From Marinilabilia sp. (GTDB lineage: Bacteria > Bacteroidota > Bacteroidia > Bacteroidales > Marinilabiliaceae), in assembly GCF_016278715.1 (NCBI RefSeq), contig NZ_JADQBH010000045.1:1-57213 (forward strand): DNA of 57,213 nt, written 5' to 3'. Positions 1 to 9,986 of this stretch are shown piece by piece (the stretch's first letter is position 1; every line of letters starts with the position of its first letter). Made by a program: the position numbers and the translations under genes. A model generated the notes under the pieces. That model saw only the letters and a program-made list of their open reading frames with translations. It had not been told where the DNA came from and did not search any database.

Positions 1-7
1 TCTTTTT

Positions 8-1978
8 ATGAAGCAAATTTTACTTTTATTCGGGGCGTTGTGTTTTTCATTCTTTTCCCGGGCACAAATTGTTATCAACGAAGTTGATGCTGACAATCCA
101 AGTTATGATTATGAGGAATACATTGAACTTAAATCTGATGCTCCCAATTTCCCTCTGGATGGCTATGTAGTAGTATTGTTCAACGGAAGTAACGACGAAA
201 GTTATGATGCCTTTGATTTGGATGGCTATTCATCTGATGCTAACGGGCTGTTTGTCCTGGGGACTGAAGGAGTTTCTCCTTCCCCAGACCTGGTATTTTC
301 CAGTACCTCCAATGTCATTCAAAATGGAGCTGATGCGGTAGCATTATATCAGGCCAATGCCAGCGATTTTCCTTCCGGAACTCCACCAACGAAAACAAAC
401 CTCATGGATGCCCTTGTGTATGACACGAATGATTCGGACGATAGCGGTCTCCTGTCCGGACTAGGGGAATCTATCCAATATAATGAAGGTGCAAACGGAG
501 ACAAAGACAATCATTCAAATCAAAGAAAGGATGACGGAACTTATGAAGCAAAGGAACCCACTCCCGGAAAATTAAACTCAGGAGGTGGGATTCAACTTCC
601 ATCTGTGTCCATTTCAACCGAGCAAACTTCCTATACAGAAGGTGAAACATTTGATATTACATTTACCATATCCGAAAGTGTATCGGAAGATCTGACAATC
701 AACTTCAGCCTGACCAATGGGAGTTTTGACCAAAACGATTATTCAGGAAATCTGTCAGCCATCGTTTCCGCAGGCAACTCAACATCTTCTTCCTCAATTA
801 CGATAACAGACGATGCAGAAAACGAAGGAAATGAAACCATGACTGTTTCTTTGGTAAACCTAAACGAATTTTACGAAGCCTTTAATGACAATTATTCTGT
901 TACCATAGAGGATAATGATTTTGAAGTTAGTAATTTTGGAACCCCCATAAATCCAACATATTCAAATGTTTCTTCAACAGCTCCGGCCGACTATTACAGT
1001 ACTCTTGACGGATTGTCCGGACAAGCCTTAATAGATGAGATTGTAAGCATTATTGCTAATTCGTCCGTGGTTCGTGCACAAACTTATGGAGATGTATGGG
1101 ATATATTAAAAGAAGCGGATGAAAACCCTGAAAACAACAATGAAATCTGGATGCTTTATTCGGAGGCAGGAAGAGCCAAATCAGAGCAACAAGGCTCCGG
1201 GTCTAGTATCGGAAAATGGAACCGGGAACACATCTACCCGCAATCCCGGGGAGGCTTTTCAGATGGCACTTCAACCTATGCCGACGGAATAAATGTTTAT
1301 ATGACGACTGGCTCTTCCTATACAGCTCATGCTCATGCTGATGCCCATGCTCTGCGACCTGCCGATTCTTCGGTAAACTCTAGCCGTGGAAATGAAGACT
1401 ATGGAGACGATAGTGGCGAATATACCGGATCAACAGGGAATGCGGGAAGTTGGAAAGGAGATGTAGCAAGAGGTCTGTTTTATATGGCCTTAAGATATGA
1501 CGACTTAAGTTTAGTCCCAGACAATCCGGACAATTCGACAGTAGGCGAACTCGGAGATTTAGAAGACTTGCTTTTATGGGATGACACAGACATTCCGGAC
1601 GATTATGAGATGCATCGCAATAATGTTGTTTACGAGTGGCAACAAAACCGGAATCCGTTCATTGATCTTCCAAACCTGGCAGACTATATTTATGGACAAA
1701 AGCAAGAACAGGTCTTTAATTTAACAACCGCTATTTATGAAAAAGGGAAATACGAATTGAATGTAAGTGTATTCCCCAATCCAGCAGCTGATAGAATAAC
1801 TTTCTCAGGAATTTCGGATAACTGCAGCGTTGCTATCTATAGTATTACCGGTGAGCTGGTACTATCTGACCACCTCAGCCATCATTCATTAAACATCTCC
1901 AATCTCCTTCCAGGTATTTATTTATACAAAACTGGGGAAGCAGAAAACACATTGTCCGGCAGATTCCTCAAAGAATAA
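8..1978 (+). CDS. Secreted endonuclease I family protein with N-terminal lamin-tail-like domain, Calx-beta-like segment and T9SS C-terminal sorting domain
   Basis: Signal peptide; IVINEVDADNP...EYIEL lamin-tail start; KWNREHIYPQS nuclease motif; VSVFPNPAADRITF...GIYLYK type A sorting-like C-terminus. Confidence 0.85.
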   Translation: MKQILLLFGALCFSFFSRAQIVINEVDADNPSYDYEEYIELKSDAPNFPLDGYVVVLFNGSNDESYDAFDLDGYSSDANGLFVLGTEGVSPSPDLVFSSTSNVIQNGADAVALYQANASDFPSGTPPTKTNLMDALVYDTNDSDDSGLLSGLGESIQYNEGANGDKDNHSNQRKDDGTYEAKEPTPGKLNSGGGIQLPSVSISTEQTSYTEGETFDITFTISESVSEDLTINFSLTNGSFDQNDYSGNLSAIVSAGNSTSSSSITITDDAENEGNETMTVSLVNLNEFYEAFNDNYSVTIEDNDFEVSNFGTPINPTYSNVSSTAPADYYSTLDGLSGQALIDEIVSIIANSSVVRAQTYGDVWDILKEADENPENNNEIWMLYSEAGRAKSEQQGSGSSIGKWNREHIYPQSRGGFSDGTSTYADGINVYMTTGSSYTAHAHADAHALRPADSSVNSSRGNEDYGDDSGEYTGSTGNAGSWKGDVARGLFYMALRYDDLSLVPDNPDNSTVGELGDLEDLLLWDDTDIPDDYEMHRNNVVYEWQQNRNPFIDLPNLADYIYGQKQEQVFNLTTAIYEKGKYELNVSVFPNPAADRITFSGISDNCSVAIYSITGELVLSDHLSHHSLNISNLLPGIYLYKTGEAENTLSGRFLKE

Positions 1979-2001
1979 GTGGTCTAAAATTGAAAAAAAA
2001 G

Positions 2002-2034
2002 AGAGGCTACCCTGACGAAAAGGTAGCCTCTTTG
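2002..2034 (+). terminator. Rho-independent-like terminator after the endonuclease gene
   Basis: AGAGGCTACC / GGTAGCCTCT perfect 10-bp stem followed by TTT. Confidence 0.75.
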
Positions 2035-2409
2035 CTTGCTATATCCCTTAAAGGATCTTTGCTTTTTTATTTCTCCTATCTTCTGCCGTAGACAAATTAT
2101 ATTCTACAAAAGAGAAATGCTTTGCTAATGAATGCGGACAAATTACTATTTTTATGGTTAAATCTTTTTGAACCTTACGTCGCTTGGGTATGCTATATAT
2201 AATTGAAAAAAACGGAATCTGAAGAGCTCTTATGCTTATATTTGTCTGCATGATATGAGATATCGATACTAAAAATCTCGAATTTTCATTTTAAGATGCA
2301 TTTTCCCTTAACGATTCCGGAATCTGAATAACCATGAATACCTGTTTTTTTGAAGAATGAGAAAACTGCACCTTCATTCATCGCTCAACAATAAAAAGTA
2401 TTATTAAAA

Positions 2410-3189
2410 ATGGGAAAAAACAACGAGGAAGATTGGTTTACGATTGAGCAAATTGATGATAATACTTTTGTGATAAGTGAATATAAGCACTGGGAAGAAA
2501 CTCATTGTTACGTTTTAAATGGAACAGAAAGGTGTCTATTAATTGACACGGGACTTGGAGTTGATAATATTTGGAGCCAAGTACAAAAACTGACAGATAA
2601 ACCCGTTACTGTAGTTACAACACACGTACACTATGACCACTTTGGCGGACATAAATATTTTTCTGACTTTTATGTACACGAAGCAGAAACAGAATGGATT
2701 AACGGAGGATTTCCCTTGACATTAGAACAGGTGCGCAATTTCTTGATAGAAGAGCCGTGCGATTTCCCAAAGGATTTTGATGTCAATAATTATTTTCTTT
2801 TTGAAGGAATTCCGTCAAGAGTGCTTAAAGATTACGATTTAATTGAATTGGGAGGACGGACAATACAAGTTTTGCACACACCTGGACATTCCCCGGGGCA
2901 TATGTGCTTTTTCGAAAAAAGTAAAGGATATTTGTACACAGGTGATTTAGTTTATATCGGGGAATTGTTTGCGTATTACCCGTCAACAGACCCGGTTGCC
3001 TATATGAATTCAATAAAAAAATTGTTGCCGTTACCGATAAGAAAAATTTTACCAGCACATCATGACTTAATGGTTCCATTATCAATAATTAAAGACATGG
3101 ACAGAGCATTCACTGACTTGTACAATATGGGTAAACTTAAACATGGAAGTGGTATCTTTTCCTATCAGAATTTTGGAATAAAACTTTAA
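2410..3189 (+). CDS. MBL-fold metallohydrolase
   Basis: THVHYDHFGG (HxHxDH) motif, HTPGHSPGH, TGDLVY. Confidence 0.9.
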   Translation: MGKNNEEDWFTIEQIDDNTFVISEYKHWEETHCYVLNGTERCLLIDTGLGVDNIWSQVQKLTDKPVTVVTTHVHYDHFGGHKYFSDFYVHEAETEWINGGFPLTLEQVRNFLIEEPCDFPKDFDVNNYFLFEGIPSRVLKDYDLIELGGRTIQVLHTPGHSPGHMCFFEKSKGYLYTGDLVYIGELFAYYPSTDPVAYMNSIKKLLPLPIRKILPAHHDLMVPLSIIKDMDRAFTDLYNMGKLKHGSGIFSYQNFGIKL

Positions 3190-3456
3190 GAAAAAAATGT
3201 AGGAAAAAGAAATGATAAAAACCAGACATTAACAGCCCCGTCCTGCCTGATGAAATCACAACGGGTTGGAGTTTTGGCTGACTGCATTGGTGCCCCGGGA
3301 AGCAGAACATCGGCACCATATTGTTCTGCATGTTGTGGTTAATATTATGAGTGATTTGTGGCCTGCATGTATGGTTTTGTAATGGAGTAAATATCAACTG
3401 TCTGTAATCCCGAATCTTCGGGATTACAGAGCATTGCAATTAAAAGTCTAAAAAAA

Positions 3457-4314
3457 ATGAAGTTAAAAACACTAGTGTTATTCGTAGCAGTAACTTTATT
3501 AATGTCCTATAGCAGCTTCACATTGGCTAATGGGTCTTCAATAGCAGGAAGCTTTAGCATCGAAAAGGACTTATTGTTAGTTCAATTTGATTGTAAAACT
3601 GATGTGGATGATCTTCATACAGTGGCAGCCTTAGTTACTTTGATGTCCGATTCATCCTTTTACAAAATGAACTATCATGCAGTGGCGGGTGCTTATGGGA
3701 TTCAGGATGGTTTGTATGTTCCTCCTAATGCATTGTTTCAGGAGGCATTTGGAAACAACTGGACCGATGCCCATGAGAATTTTGAAAAGGCTGTTGAGAA
3801 GGTCAAAGTTGTTGTGAAGCCCATCCTTGCAAACAATGGAGATATCTGGATTGCAGATGCCGGCCAATCTGATTTTTCGGCAGCTTTGATAAAAGCTATT
3901 CAGACTGATTTTCCTGAAATAAATACTTCTCAACGCTTTCATGTGGTTCAGCACAGTAGTTGGAATGAGGAAGTAACTACTCCGGAATGTCTGCAATTTG
4001 TGAAAACGAATGCTGATTATCACAAAATTCCTGATGGAAATGCCGTTGGAAACGGAACACCGGGATTCCGGTCGCTTGAAAATATTCAGTTGAATAATAG
4101 TATGATGAATCCGGAATTGCTCGAAATATGGCAACTTGCAATGGATTTAGCCAACCAATATAATGGTAAAGAGGGACGTTACAACAATGAGGCCATTGCG
4201 GCAGGGGGAATGGATTTTTCTGACCTTTCTGAAGTTTGTTGGATCCTGGGCTTGCAGGAGATTAAGGATGTGGAACATTTTTTTGAGCGTTATACTTTTT
4301 ACAATAATCTTTAA
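3457..4314 (+). CDS. Secreted protein, possibly nucleoside-hydrolase-like
   Basis: Signal peptide; DCKTDVDDLHTVAALVTL acidic N-terminal motif reminiscent of nucleoside hydrolases. Confidence 0.45.
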   Translation: MKLKTLVLFVAVTLLMSYSSFTLANGSSIAGSFSIEKDLLLVQFDCKTDVDDLHTVAALVTLMSDSSFYKMNYHAVAGAYGIQDGLYVPPNALFQEAFGNNWTDAHENFEKAVEKVKVVVKPILANNGDIWIADAGQSDFSAALIKAIQTDFPEINTSQRFHVVQHSSWNEEVTTPECLQFVKTNADYHKIPDGNAVGNGTPGFRSLENIQLNNSMMNPELLEIWQLAMDLANQYNGKEGRYNNEAIAAGGMDFSDLSEVCWILGLQEIKDVEHFFERYTFYNNL

Positions 4315-4580
4315 AAAAACCTACAAAATTAAACGGGATTATCCATTTCAATTAATAGAAGTTTTGGAAGAGAAGGTTGCAGAACCTTTCGCCCCTTTTT
4401 CTATTAATAGACCTGCCTAGGATCTGTAGAACGGTGTCATAGCGCAATCTTCTTTCAAAAAAAATGTTTCTCCGGATAATAGTAACATTTTATCGTATTT
4501 TTGTTCGCATAATTTTTAAAACCGAATGCAATTCCGGAAACCTTTGAACAAAAAACAGGATTAAAACTGAAACAAAAACC

Positions 4581-5108
4581 ATGAAAAAATTAATTTTTAG
4601 CTTAACCATTCTTTTTATTGCTGCAATTTTCTCATTATCTGCATTCAGCCAGAATTACGATGTTGTTAAAAAAGGGCAGCAGGTCCCTGAATTTTCGATT
4701 GACCAGAATGGGCACTCTTTCAGTATTTCCGATTTCAAGGGAAGCGTGGTGTTGATTAATTTTTTCGCAACATGGTGCGGCCCTTGTCTCAAGGAGATGC
4801 CATTTCTTCAAAAGGATGTATGGGAGAAATTCAACGATAAGAACAACTTTAAGATGCTGGCAATAGGCAGGGGCCATAACTTTGTCGAGGTTGCTGCATT
4901 TAAGGAAAGTAAAAATCTCGGATTTCCGGTGTATGGCGATAAAAATAAAAGCATCTATGAAAAGTTTGCTACCAGCTATATTCCACGTAATTACATCGTG
5001 GATGCCAGGGGTAAAATTGTTTATGCTTCGGTTGGATTTTCTGAGGAAGAGTTTAGTAAAATGGTTGATATCTTAGACCGCTTGATTTCTGCCGACGACA
5101 AGGACTAA
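4581..5108 (+). CDS. TlpA/ResA-like thioredoxin-fold protein, exported
   Basis: Signal peptide; FFATWCGPCLKEMP CxxC motif. Confidence 0.9.
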   Translation: MKKLIFSLTILFIAAIFSLSAFSQNYDVVKKGQQVPEFSIDQNGHSFSISDFKGSVVLINFFATWCGPCLKEMPFLQKDVWEKFNDKNNFKMLAIGRGHNFVEVAAFKESKNLGFPVYGDKNKSIYEKFATSYIPRNYIVDARGKIVYASVGFSEEEFSKMVDILDRLISADDKD

Positions 5109-5133
5109 ATGTTGTATCGCGAATCTTTTTTGT

Positions 5134-5141
5134 AGTTTTGC
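5134..5141 (+). promoter_or_regulatory. Candidate Bacteroidota -7 element upstream of nitroreductase
   Basis: TAGTTTTG matches TAnnTTTG. Confidence 0.4.
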
Positions 5142-5157
5142 ACAAAAGCAATTTATT

Positions 5158-5901
5158 ATGATGGATGTACTTCTAAATCATCGAACAATTCGTAAATATA
5201 CCAACCAATCTATTGATGATGCCCTCCTGAATGAAATTCTTAATGCCGGTACCCGTGCTTCCACCACCGGAAATATGCAGGTTTACAGTATCGTGGTTAC
5301 CCGTGATGAAGAAATGAAGGAAAAGCTGGCTCCCACCCATTTTGGGCAGCCTGTTTTTAAGAACGCTCCTTTATCGTTGACTTTCTGTGCCGATTTTAAC
5401 CGGTTCAATAAATGGTGTCGTCAGCGCAATGCGGAGCCGGGATACGACAATTTTCAGTCGTTTGTTGCTGCGTTCATTGATGCGCTGTTGGTGGCACAAA
5501 ATGTTTGTGTGGCTGCAGAATCAAAAGGGTTAGGTGTTTGTTATCTGGGGACAGTAACCTACAATGCCGATAAAATCATTGATATCCTCCGTTTGCCTAA
5601 AGGAGTGGTACCCGTGGCTACCGTCACACTTGGCTGGCCCGATGAAAATCCGGAGCAAGTGGAGCGTTTGCCATTAGAGGCAGTGGTGCATCAGGAAACT
5701 TACAAGGATTATTCTGAAAAGGATATTGACCGTCTTTATGCAGAGAAGGAAGACCTTGAGGCCAATAAGCAGTTTGTTGCCGAAAACAGCAAGGAAACTT
5801 TAGCTCAGGTATTTACCGATATTCGGTACACGAAGGCGAATAACGAACATTTCAGTAAAGTTTATCTGGACGTCCTGAAAAAACAGGGTTTTCTGAAATA
5901 G
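5158..5901 (+). CDS. Nitroreductase family protein (flavin-dependent NAD(P)H oxidoreductase)
   Basis: RTIRKYTNQSI, GTRASTTGNMQVYSIVVTRD, GLGVCYLGTVTYN. Confidence 0.88.
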   Translation: MMDVLLNHRTIRKYTNQSIDDALLNEILNAGTRASTTGNMQVYSIVVTRDEEMKEKLAPTHFGQPVFKNAPLSLTFCADFNRFNKWCRQRNAEPGYDNFQSFVAAFIDALLVAQNVCVAAESKGLGVCYLGTVTYNADKIIDILRLPKGVVPVATVTLGWPDENPEQVERLPLEAVVHQETYKDYSEKDIDRLYAEKEDLEANKQFVAENSKETLAQVFTDIRYTKANNEHFSKVYLDVLKKQGFLK

Positions 5902-5910
5902 AAAAAAATA

Positions 5911-5950
5911 AGTCAGGGCTTCACACGCAGTGAAACCCTGACTGCTTTAT
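5911..5950 (+). terminator. Terminator after nitroreductase
   Basis: AGTCAGGGcTTCAC-acgca-GTGAAaCCCTGACT stem followed by a T-rich stretch. Confidence 0.65.
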
Positions 5951-6115
5951 TTTGCGAATTATTGTGTCGTCTGTTTTTATTGTGTGTGGCTTTAACTTTT
6001 TCACATCACAAACCCCGGTGTTATTTTGTGAAACAGCATTCCCTGATTTTTTCTACTCTGATTTCCTGGACTCTAGTCCATAACCTCCATTCTCAATCAA
6101 TCTAATGTTCTTCGG

Positions 6116-7192
6116 TTAGTGCGAAAACCGAACCCCAATTTGCTGCCCCAGCTCTCTTAAGTCTTTTATTACAGACTCTAAAACCGGAATTCCATTGGCA
6201 AGTCGTTCCTTTTCCAGTTCACGCTCCGGATCGCCGGGTATCAGCACTTTTTGTCCGGGAATAACAGGTTCCGCATTTCTGAATGTTTCAATCCAGCGAT
6301 CCATTTCTTCTTTAAATTCACCAGCCGGCCGAAATGCATCAATACGCATGGCCCCGATAAAATGTCCGATGCCTTCACCAACCTGATGAGCCGGTGGTTC
6401 CAGGAAAGCAACAAACGGAGGAACCCATGGGCCGTAATTGGCTCCCGAAAGCACTCCGGAGAAAATATCCACCATGGCACCCAGGCAATAGCCTTTATGA
6501 CTGCCATGTGTCCGGTCGCTACCCAGCGGCAACATTGCTCCTCCTTTTTTTAGTACTTCCGCATCATTAGAGGAGATTCCGTCTCTGTCCTGAGCCCAGC
6601 CTTCAGGAATGTCTTTTCCCTGTCGATTTAGAACTTCCAGTTTGCCGTTGGCAACAGGTGTGGTGGCCATATCTATTACCACCGGGGGCTGATGCAGGGC
6701 AGGGATGGCTACTGCAATGGGATTGGTGCCCAACAGCCTGCTTTTAGAAAAAGTAGGGGAGACCAAAGGACTTGCATTGGTCAGAGAAATGCCTATCATG
6801 TCGTGTTCCAAAGCAAGCATGGCATGATATCCGGCAATGCCAAAATGGTTGCTGTTGCGGATAGCTACCCATCCTGTTCCTGCAACCCTGGCTTTCTCAA
6901 TGGCCTTTTTCATGGCCTCCGGAGCTACCATTAAACCAGGGCCCTGGTCCCCATCTATTACTGCAGTTGAAGGGGTTTCATGAACTATCTTTGGTTCAGG
7001 GCTGGCATTCAGCCTTTTTTGCTCCCAAAGACGAACGTATCCGCTTAGCCGGGCCACTCCATGAGAGTCAACTCCCCGAAGGTCTGCAGCGTTCAGAACA
7101 TCTGCAGCTCTTTCAGCCTGAGAGGGCGAAGCACCTATCTTTTTAAATATTTCTGTGGTAAATTTTTTCAGGTAAATTGAAGGAATGAGCAT
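6116..7192 (-). CDS. Ldh family oxidoreductase (malate/L-lactate dehydrogenase, MdhB/YlbC-like)
   Basis: DLRGVDSHGVARL, VAIRNSNHFGIAGYHAMLAL, GTNPIAVAIPA. Confidence 0.9.
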   Translation of the reverse strand: MLIPSIYLKKFTTEIFKKIGASPSQAERAADVLNAADLRGVDSHGVARLSGYVRLWEQKRLNASPEPKIVHETPSTAVIDGDQGPGLMVAPEAMKKAIEKARVAGTGWVAIRNSNHFGIAGYHAMLALEHDMIGISLTNASPLVSPTFSKSRLLGTNPIAVAIPALHQPPVVIDMATTPVANGKLEVLNRQGKDIPEGWAQDRDGISSNDAEVLKKGGAMLPLGSDRTHGSHKGYCLGAMVDIFSGVLSGANYGPWVPPFVAFLEPPAHQVGEGIGHFIGAMRIDAFRPAGEFKEEMDRWIETFRNAEPVIPGQKVLIPGDPERELEKERLANGIPVLESVIKDLRELGQQIGVRFSH

Positions 7193-7340
7193 AAAGATTA
7201 TATTTCTTGTGTCGGTAAGAAGGAGACGGTGCTAAAATACAATTATTTATAGTTGACAAACGCAACCAAATTCATTTTTTTGCATCTAATTTTTGGTTTT
7301 TAATCGCTTTTGTCCGGGGACAATTGAAAAATTGAGATTT

Positions 7341-7437
7341 AGATTGCTTCGGTTCACTCGTAACGACCCCATTTTAACGGGATGAGGTGGGTAATATCAT
7401 TTTAATGCCTGTCATTGCGAACCAAGTGAAGCAATCT
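7341..7437. repeat. REP-like imperfect inverted pair
   Basis: AGATTGCTTCGGTTCACTCGTAACGAC opposed by GTCATTGCGAACCAAGTGAAGCAATCT. Confidence 0.6.
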
Positions 7438-7497
7438 CTTTTCTTTAACCGTTCACCTGTGGTTTTTATTTATCATTTAACTTCAAAAAATACCATC

Positions 7498-8712
7498 ATG
7501 ATACGAGTATTCATCATCACACTAATGATAACATTTTTAACCGGTTGCAGCTGGTTCGATAATGATGAGGAACCTGTGAAAAAAGATTTTGACCTGAAAT
7601 CACTCGAAGTATTGGAAGCTACCGACCGATTTGGGTGGGAACTCCTTGAGTCCGTTAATGCGGATGCCAAAGCGGGTGAGAATGTTGTGATCTCTTCTTT
7701 TAGTGTTGCTCAGGCTTTGGGGATGACCACCAACGGGGCTGACGGTGAAACACTTGACCAGATGCTGGAGGTGATGGATTTTGGCGAGGTGGAGACGATG
7801 AATTCGGCTTTTAAAAATATCAGGGAAGTATTGAAATCAGCCGACTCTAATGTTGATATTGAGGTGGCCAATTCGGTCTGGTATAAGGAATCTTTGCCTG
7901 CTAAAAAGGAATTTGGAGAGGTTGTTGAAAAATATTATGATGCAGCTTTTCGTGGCGTGGATTTTTCCGATAAGGAAAGGACTAAAAATCTTATTAACAG
8001 TTGGGTAAAGGATAAAACCAGGGGGAAGATTCCCACCATCATAGATGAAATCAGCGATCAACAATATATGTTTCTGGTGAATGCTGTTTATTTTCTGGGG
8101 AAATGGCAGTATCAGTTCGATAAATCGGATACACGGGACCAGGACTTCTATTTGTTCGATGGTTCTGTGGTACAGGTTCCTATGATGAATCAGGAACTGG
8201 AAATTAAATATTTTTCGGATGCTGATCTCCGGGCTGTAAAAATGCCGTACGGTGATGGTTCTTTCTTCATGATTGTAGCTCTCCCCGAAGGTGATACTAC
8301 GGTAGATCAGGTGATTGAAAATATGACCACTGAGAAGTGGGCTTCCATTTCGGAAAATATGAACGAGCGAAATCTAAAACTTTTCATGCCCCGATTCGAA
8401 GTGGAATGTAAGTATCTTCTGAATTCCAATTTAATCAGTATGGGTATGGAACTCCCTTTCTCCTTATTCAGCGCTGATTTTTCCAACATGATCGATGCAC
8501 CTGTTTTTATTAGCAAAGTCAACCACAAAACTTACATTAAAGTGGATGAAGAAGGTACCGAGGCAGCGGCGGCCACCAGTGTGGGTATGGTTGTTACTTC
8601 TGTAGGTCCTGAATTGCCCGAATTCAGAGTTGATCGCCCATTTTTCTTTGCTATCGGAGAAGAGAAAAGCGGTGCTATTCTCTTCTCCGGAAAAATTGAA
8701 AATCCTTTGTGA
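7498..8712 (+). CDS. Lipoprotein serpin (serine protease inhibitor family)
   Basis: ORF track starts at 7387 but MIRVFIITLMITFLTGCSW lipobox starts at 7498; serpin signatures FLVNAVYFLGKWQ, VDEEGTEAAAATSVG hinge, RPFFFAI. Confidence 0.9.
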   Translation: MIRVFIITLMITFLTGCSWFDNDEEPVKKDFDLKSLEVLEATDRFGWELLESVNADAKAGENVVISSFSVAQALGMTTNGADGETLDQMLEVMDFGEVETMNSAFKNIREVLKSADSNVDIEVANSVWYKESLPAKKEFGEVVEKYYDAAFRGVDFSDKERTKNLINSWVKDKTRGKIPTIIDEISDQQYMFLVNAVYFLGKWQYQFDKSDTRDQDFYLFDGSVVQVPMMNQELEIKYFSDADLRAVKMPYGDGSFFMIVALPEGDTTVDQVIENMTTEKWASISENMNERNLKLFMPRFEVECKYLLNSNLISMGMELPFSLFSADFSNMIDAPVFISKVNHKTYIKVDEEGTEAAAATSVGMVVTSVGPELPEFRVDRPFFFAIGEEKSGAILFSGKIENPL

Positions 8713-8957
8713 TGTTCAACTGTAAGCAACTCTTAAAGGCAAGAACGATAAGTTAACTGTCACATCCCTATAATGCTTCAGGTTCCATGTCTCAAAGAGT
8801 TGCTTGCAAATTTCTTTCGCTCTTTCAGGAATCTGAATTCCTCTTAATAGGGGCATCTCAGGATTGTTCTTTTCGCAGTTCCAAGCCAGAATTATCCAAC
8901 TAAGAGCTGCCAGCTACCAGCTATGAGCCATCAGCTAAGGGCTAATACCTACGGCAC

Positions 8958-9713
8958 CTATTCCCTATGGTTATACACCGCGCTGGCCTGAGCTGTGGGC
9001 ATCAGTAGCATATCGTTGACATTAACATGCGCCGGGCGGGTAATCATGAACTCCACTGCATCGGCCACGTCTTCCGCGTAGAGTGGCGTAATTCCGTCAT
9101 AAACTTTGTCTGCCTTTTCTTTGTCGCCATGGTAGCGCACCATCGAGAATTCCGTTTCCACCATACCGGGTGATATGGACGACACCTTAATATTGTGTGG
9201 TAACAGGTCAATGCGCATTCCCTTGGTGATGGCGTGCACGGCATGTTTCGAAGCACAATAAACATTTCCGTTGGCATAGACTTCCGAACCCGCAATGGAA
9301 CTCACATTTATGATGTGGCCTTTTTTTCGCTTTATCATTCCGGGCATTACAGCTTTGCTAACCGCCAGCAATCCTTTAACGTTGGTGTCAATCATCTGCT
9401 CCCAGTCCATCCAGTCTCCATCCTGAATGGGATCGGCCCCTGCGGCCAGTCCGGCATTGTTTATCAGAATATCTGGTGATTTCCATTCTTCCGGTAAAGA
9501 CAAAATGGCATTCTCCACCGCTTCTTTGTGACGAACATCAAACACGAGTGTTTTTACTTCTACGTTATTGTTACTCAGCTTTTGTGCCAGTTCATTTAGT
9601 CGGTTTTCTCTTCTTCCGGTAATAATGAGATTGTATCCGTTTCTTGCCAGCATAGCAGCACAGGCTTTCCCGATTCCTGAGGTGGCACCGGTTACCAAAG
9701 CAATCTTATTCAT
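8958..9713 (-). CDS. SDR family NAD(P)-dependent oxidoreductase (YdfG-like)
   Basis: ALVTGATSGIGKA, NNAGLA, YCASKHAVHAITKGMRIDL. Confidence 0.9.
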   Translation of the reverse strand: MNKIALVTGATSGIGKACAAMLARNGYNLIITGRRENRLNELAQKLSNNNVEVKTLVFDVRHKEAVENAILSLPEEWKSPDILINNAGLAAGADPIQDGDWMDWEQMIDTNVKGLLAVSKAVMPGMIKRKKGHIINVSSIAGSEVYANGNVYCASKHAVHAITKGMRIDLLPHNIKVSSISPGMVETEFSMVRYHGDKEKADKVYDGITPLYAEDVADAVEFMITRPAHVNVNDMLLMPTAQASAVYNHRE

Positions 9714-9986
9714 AATATTGTCCAATTTGTTTTGTGGTTATTTTTTTCTATTTTCAATGTCAAATATATCAAAAATCAGAGTAATTTCGGGTGGTTTCGA
9801 TAATCGTGTAAAAGAGGTGTTTTTTTGAATACCTTTGAGTCTTTAATGAATCTGAAGCATGTGGTCTCCTCGAATGCTAACATGATTTGTTTTTTTACGA
9901 ATAAAAACCGGGGCTCACTATTATTTTTGAATGTTTTGCTAACTTTAACAGTCCCAACCCTCAATAATCTGAAAAATTGTATTTCT

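Noticed and set aside
2048-2251. 67-aa minus-strand ORF
   Set aside because: No start context or family similarity, starts from AT-rich intergenic DNA
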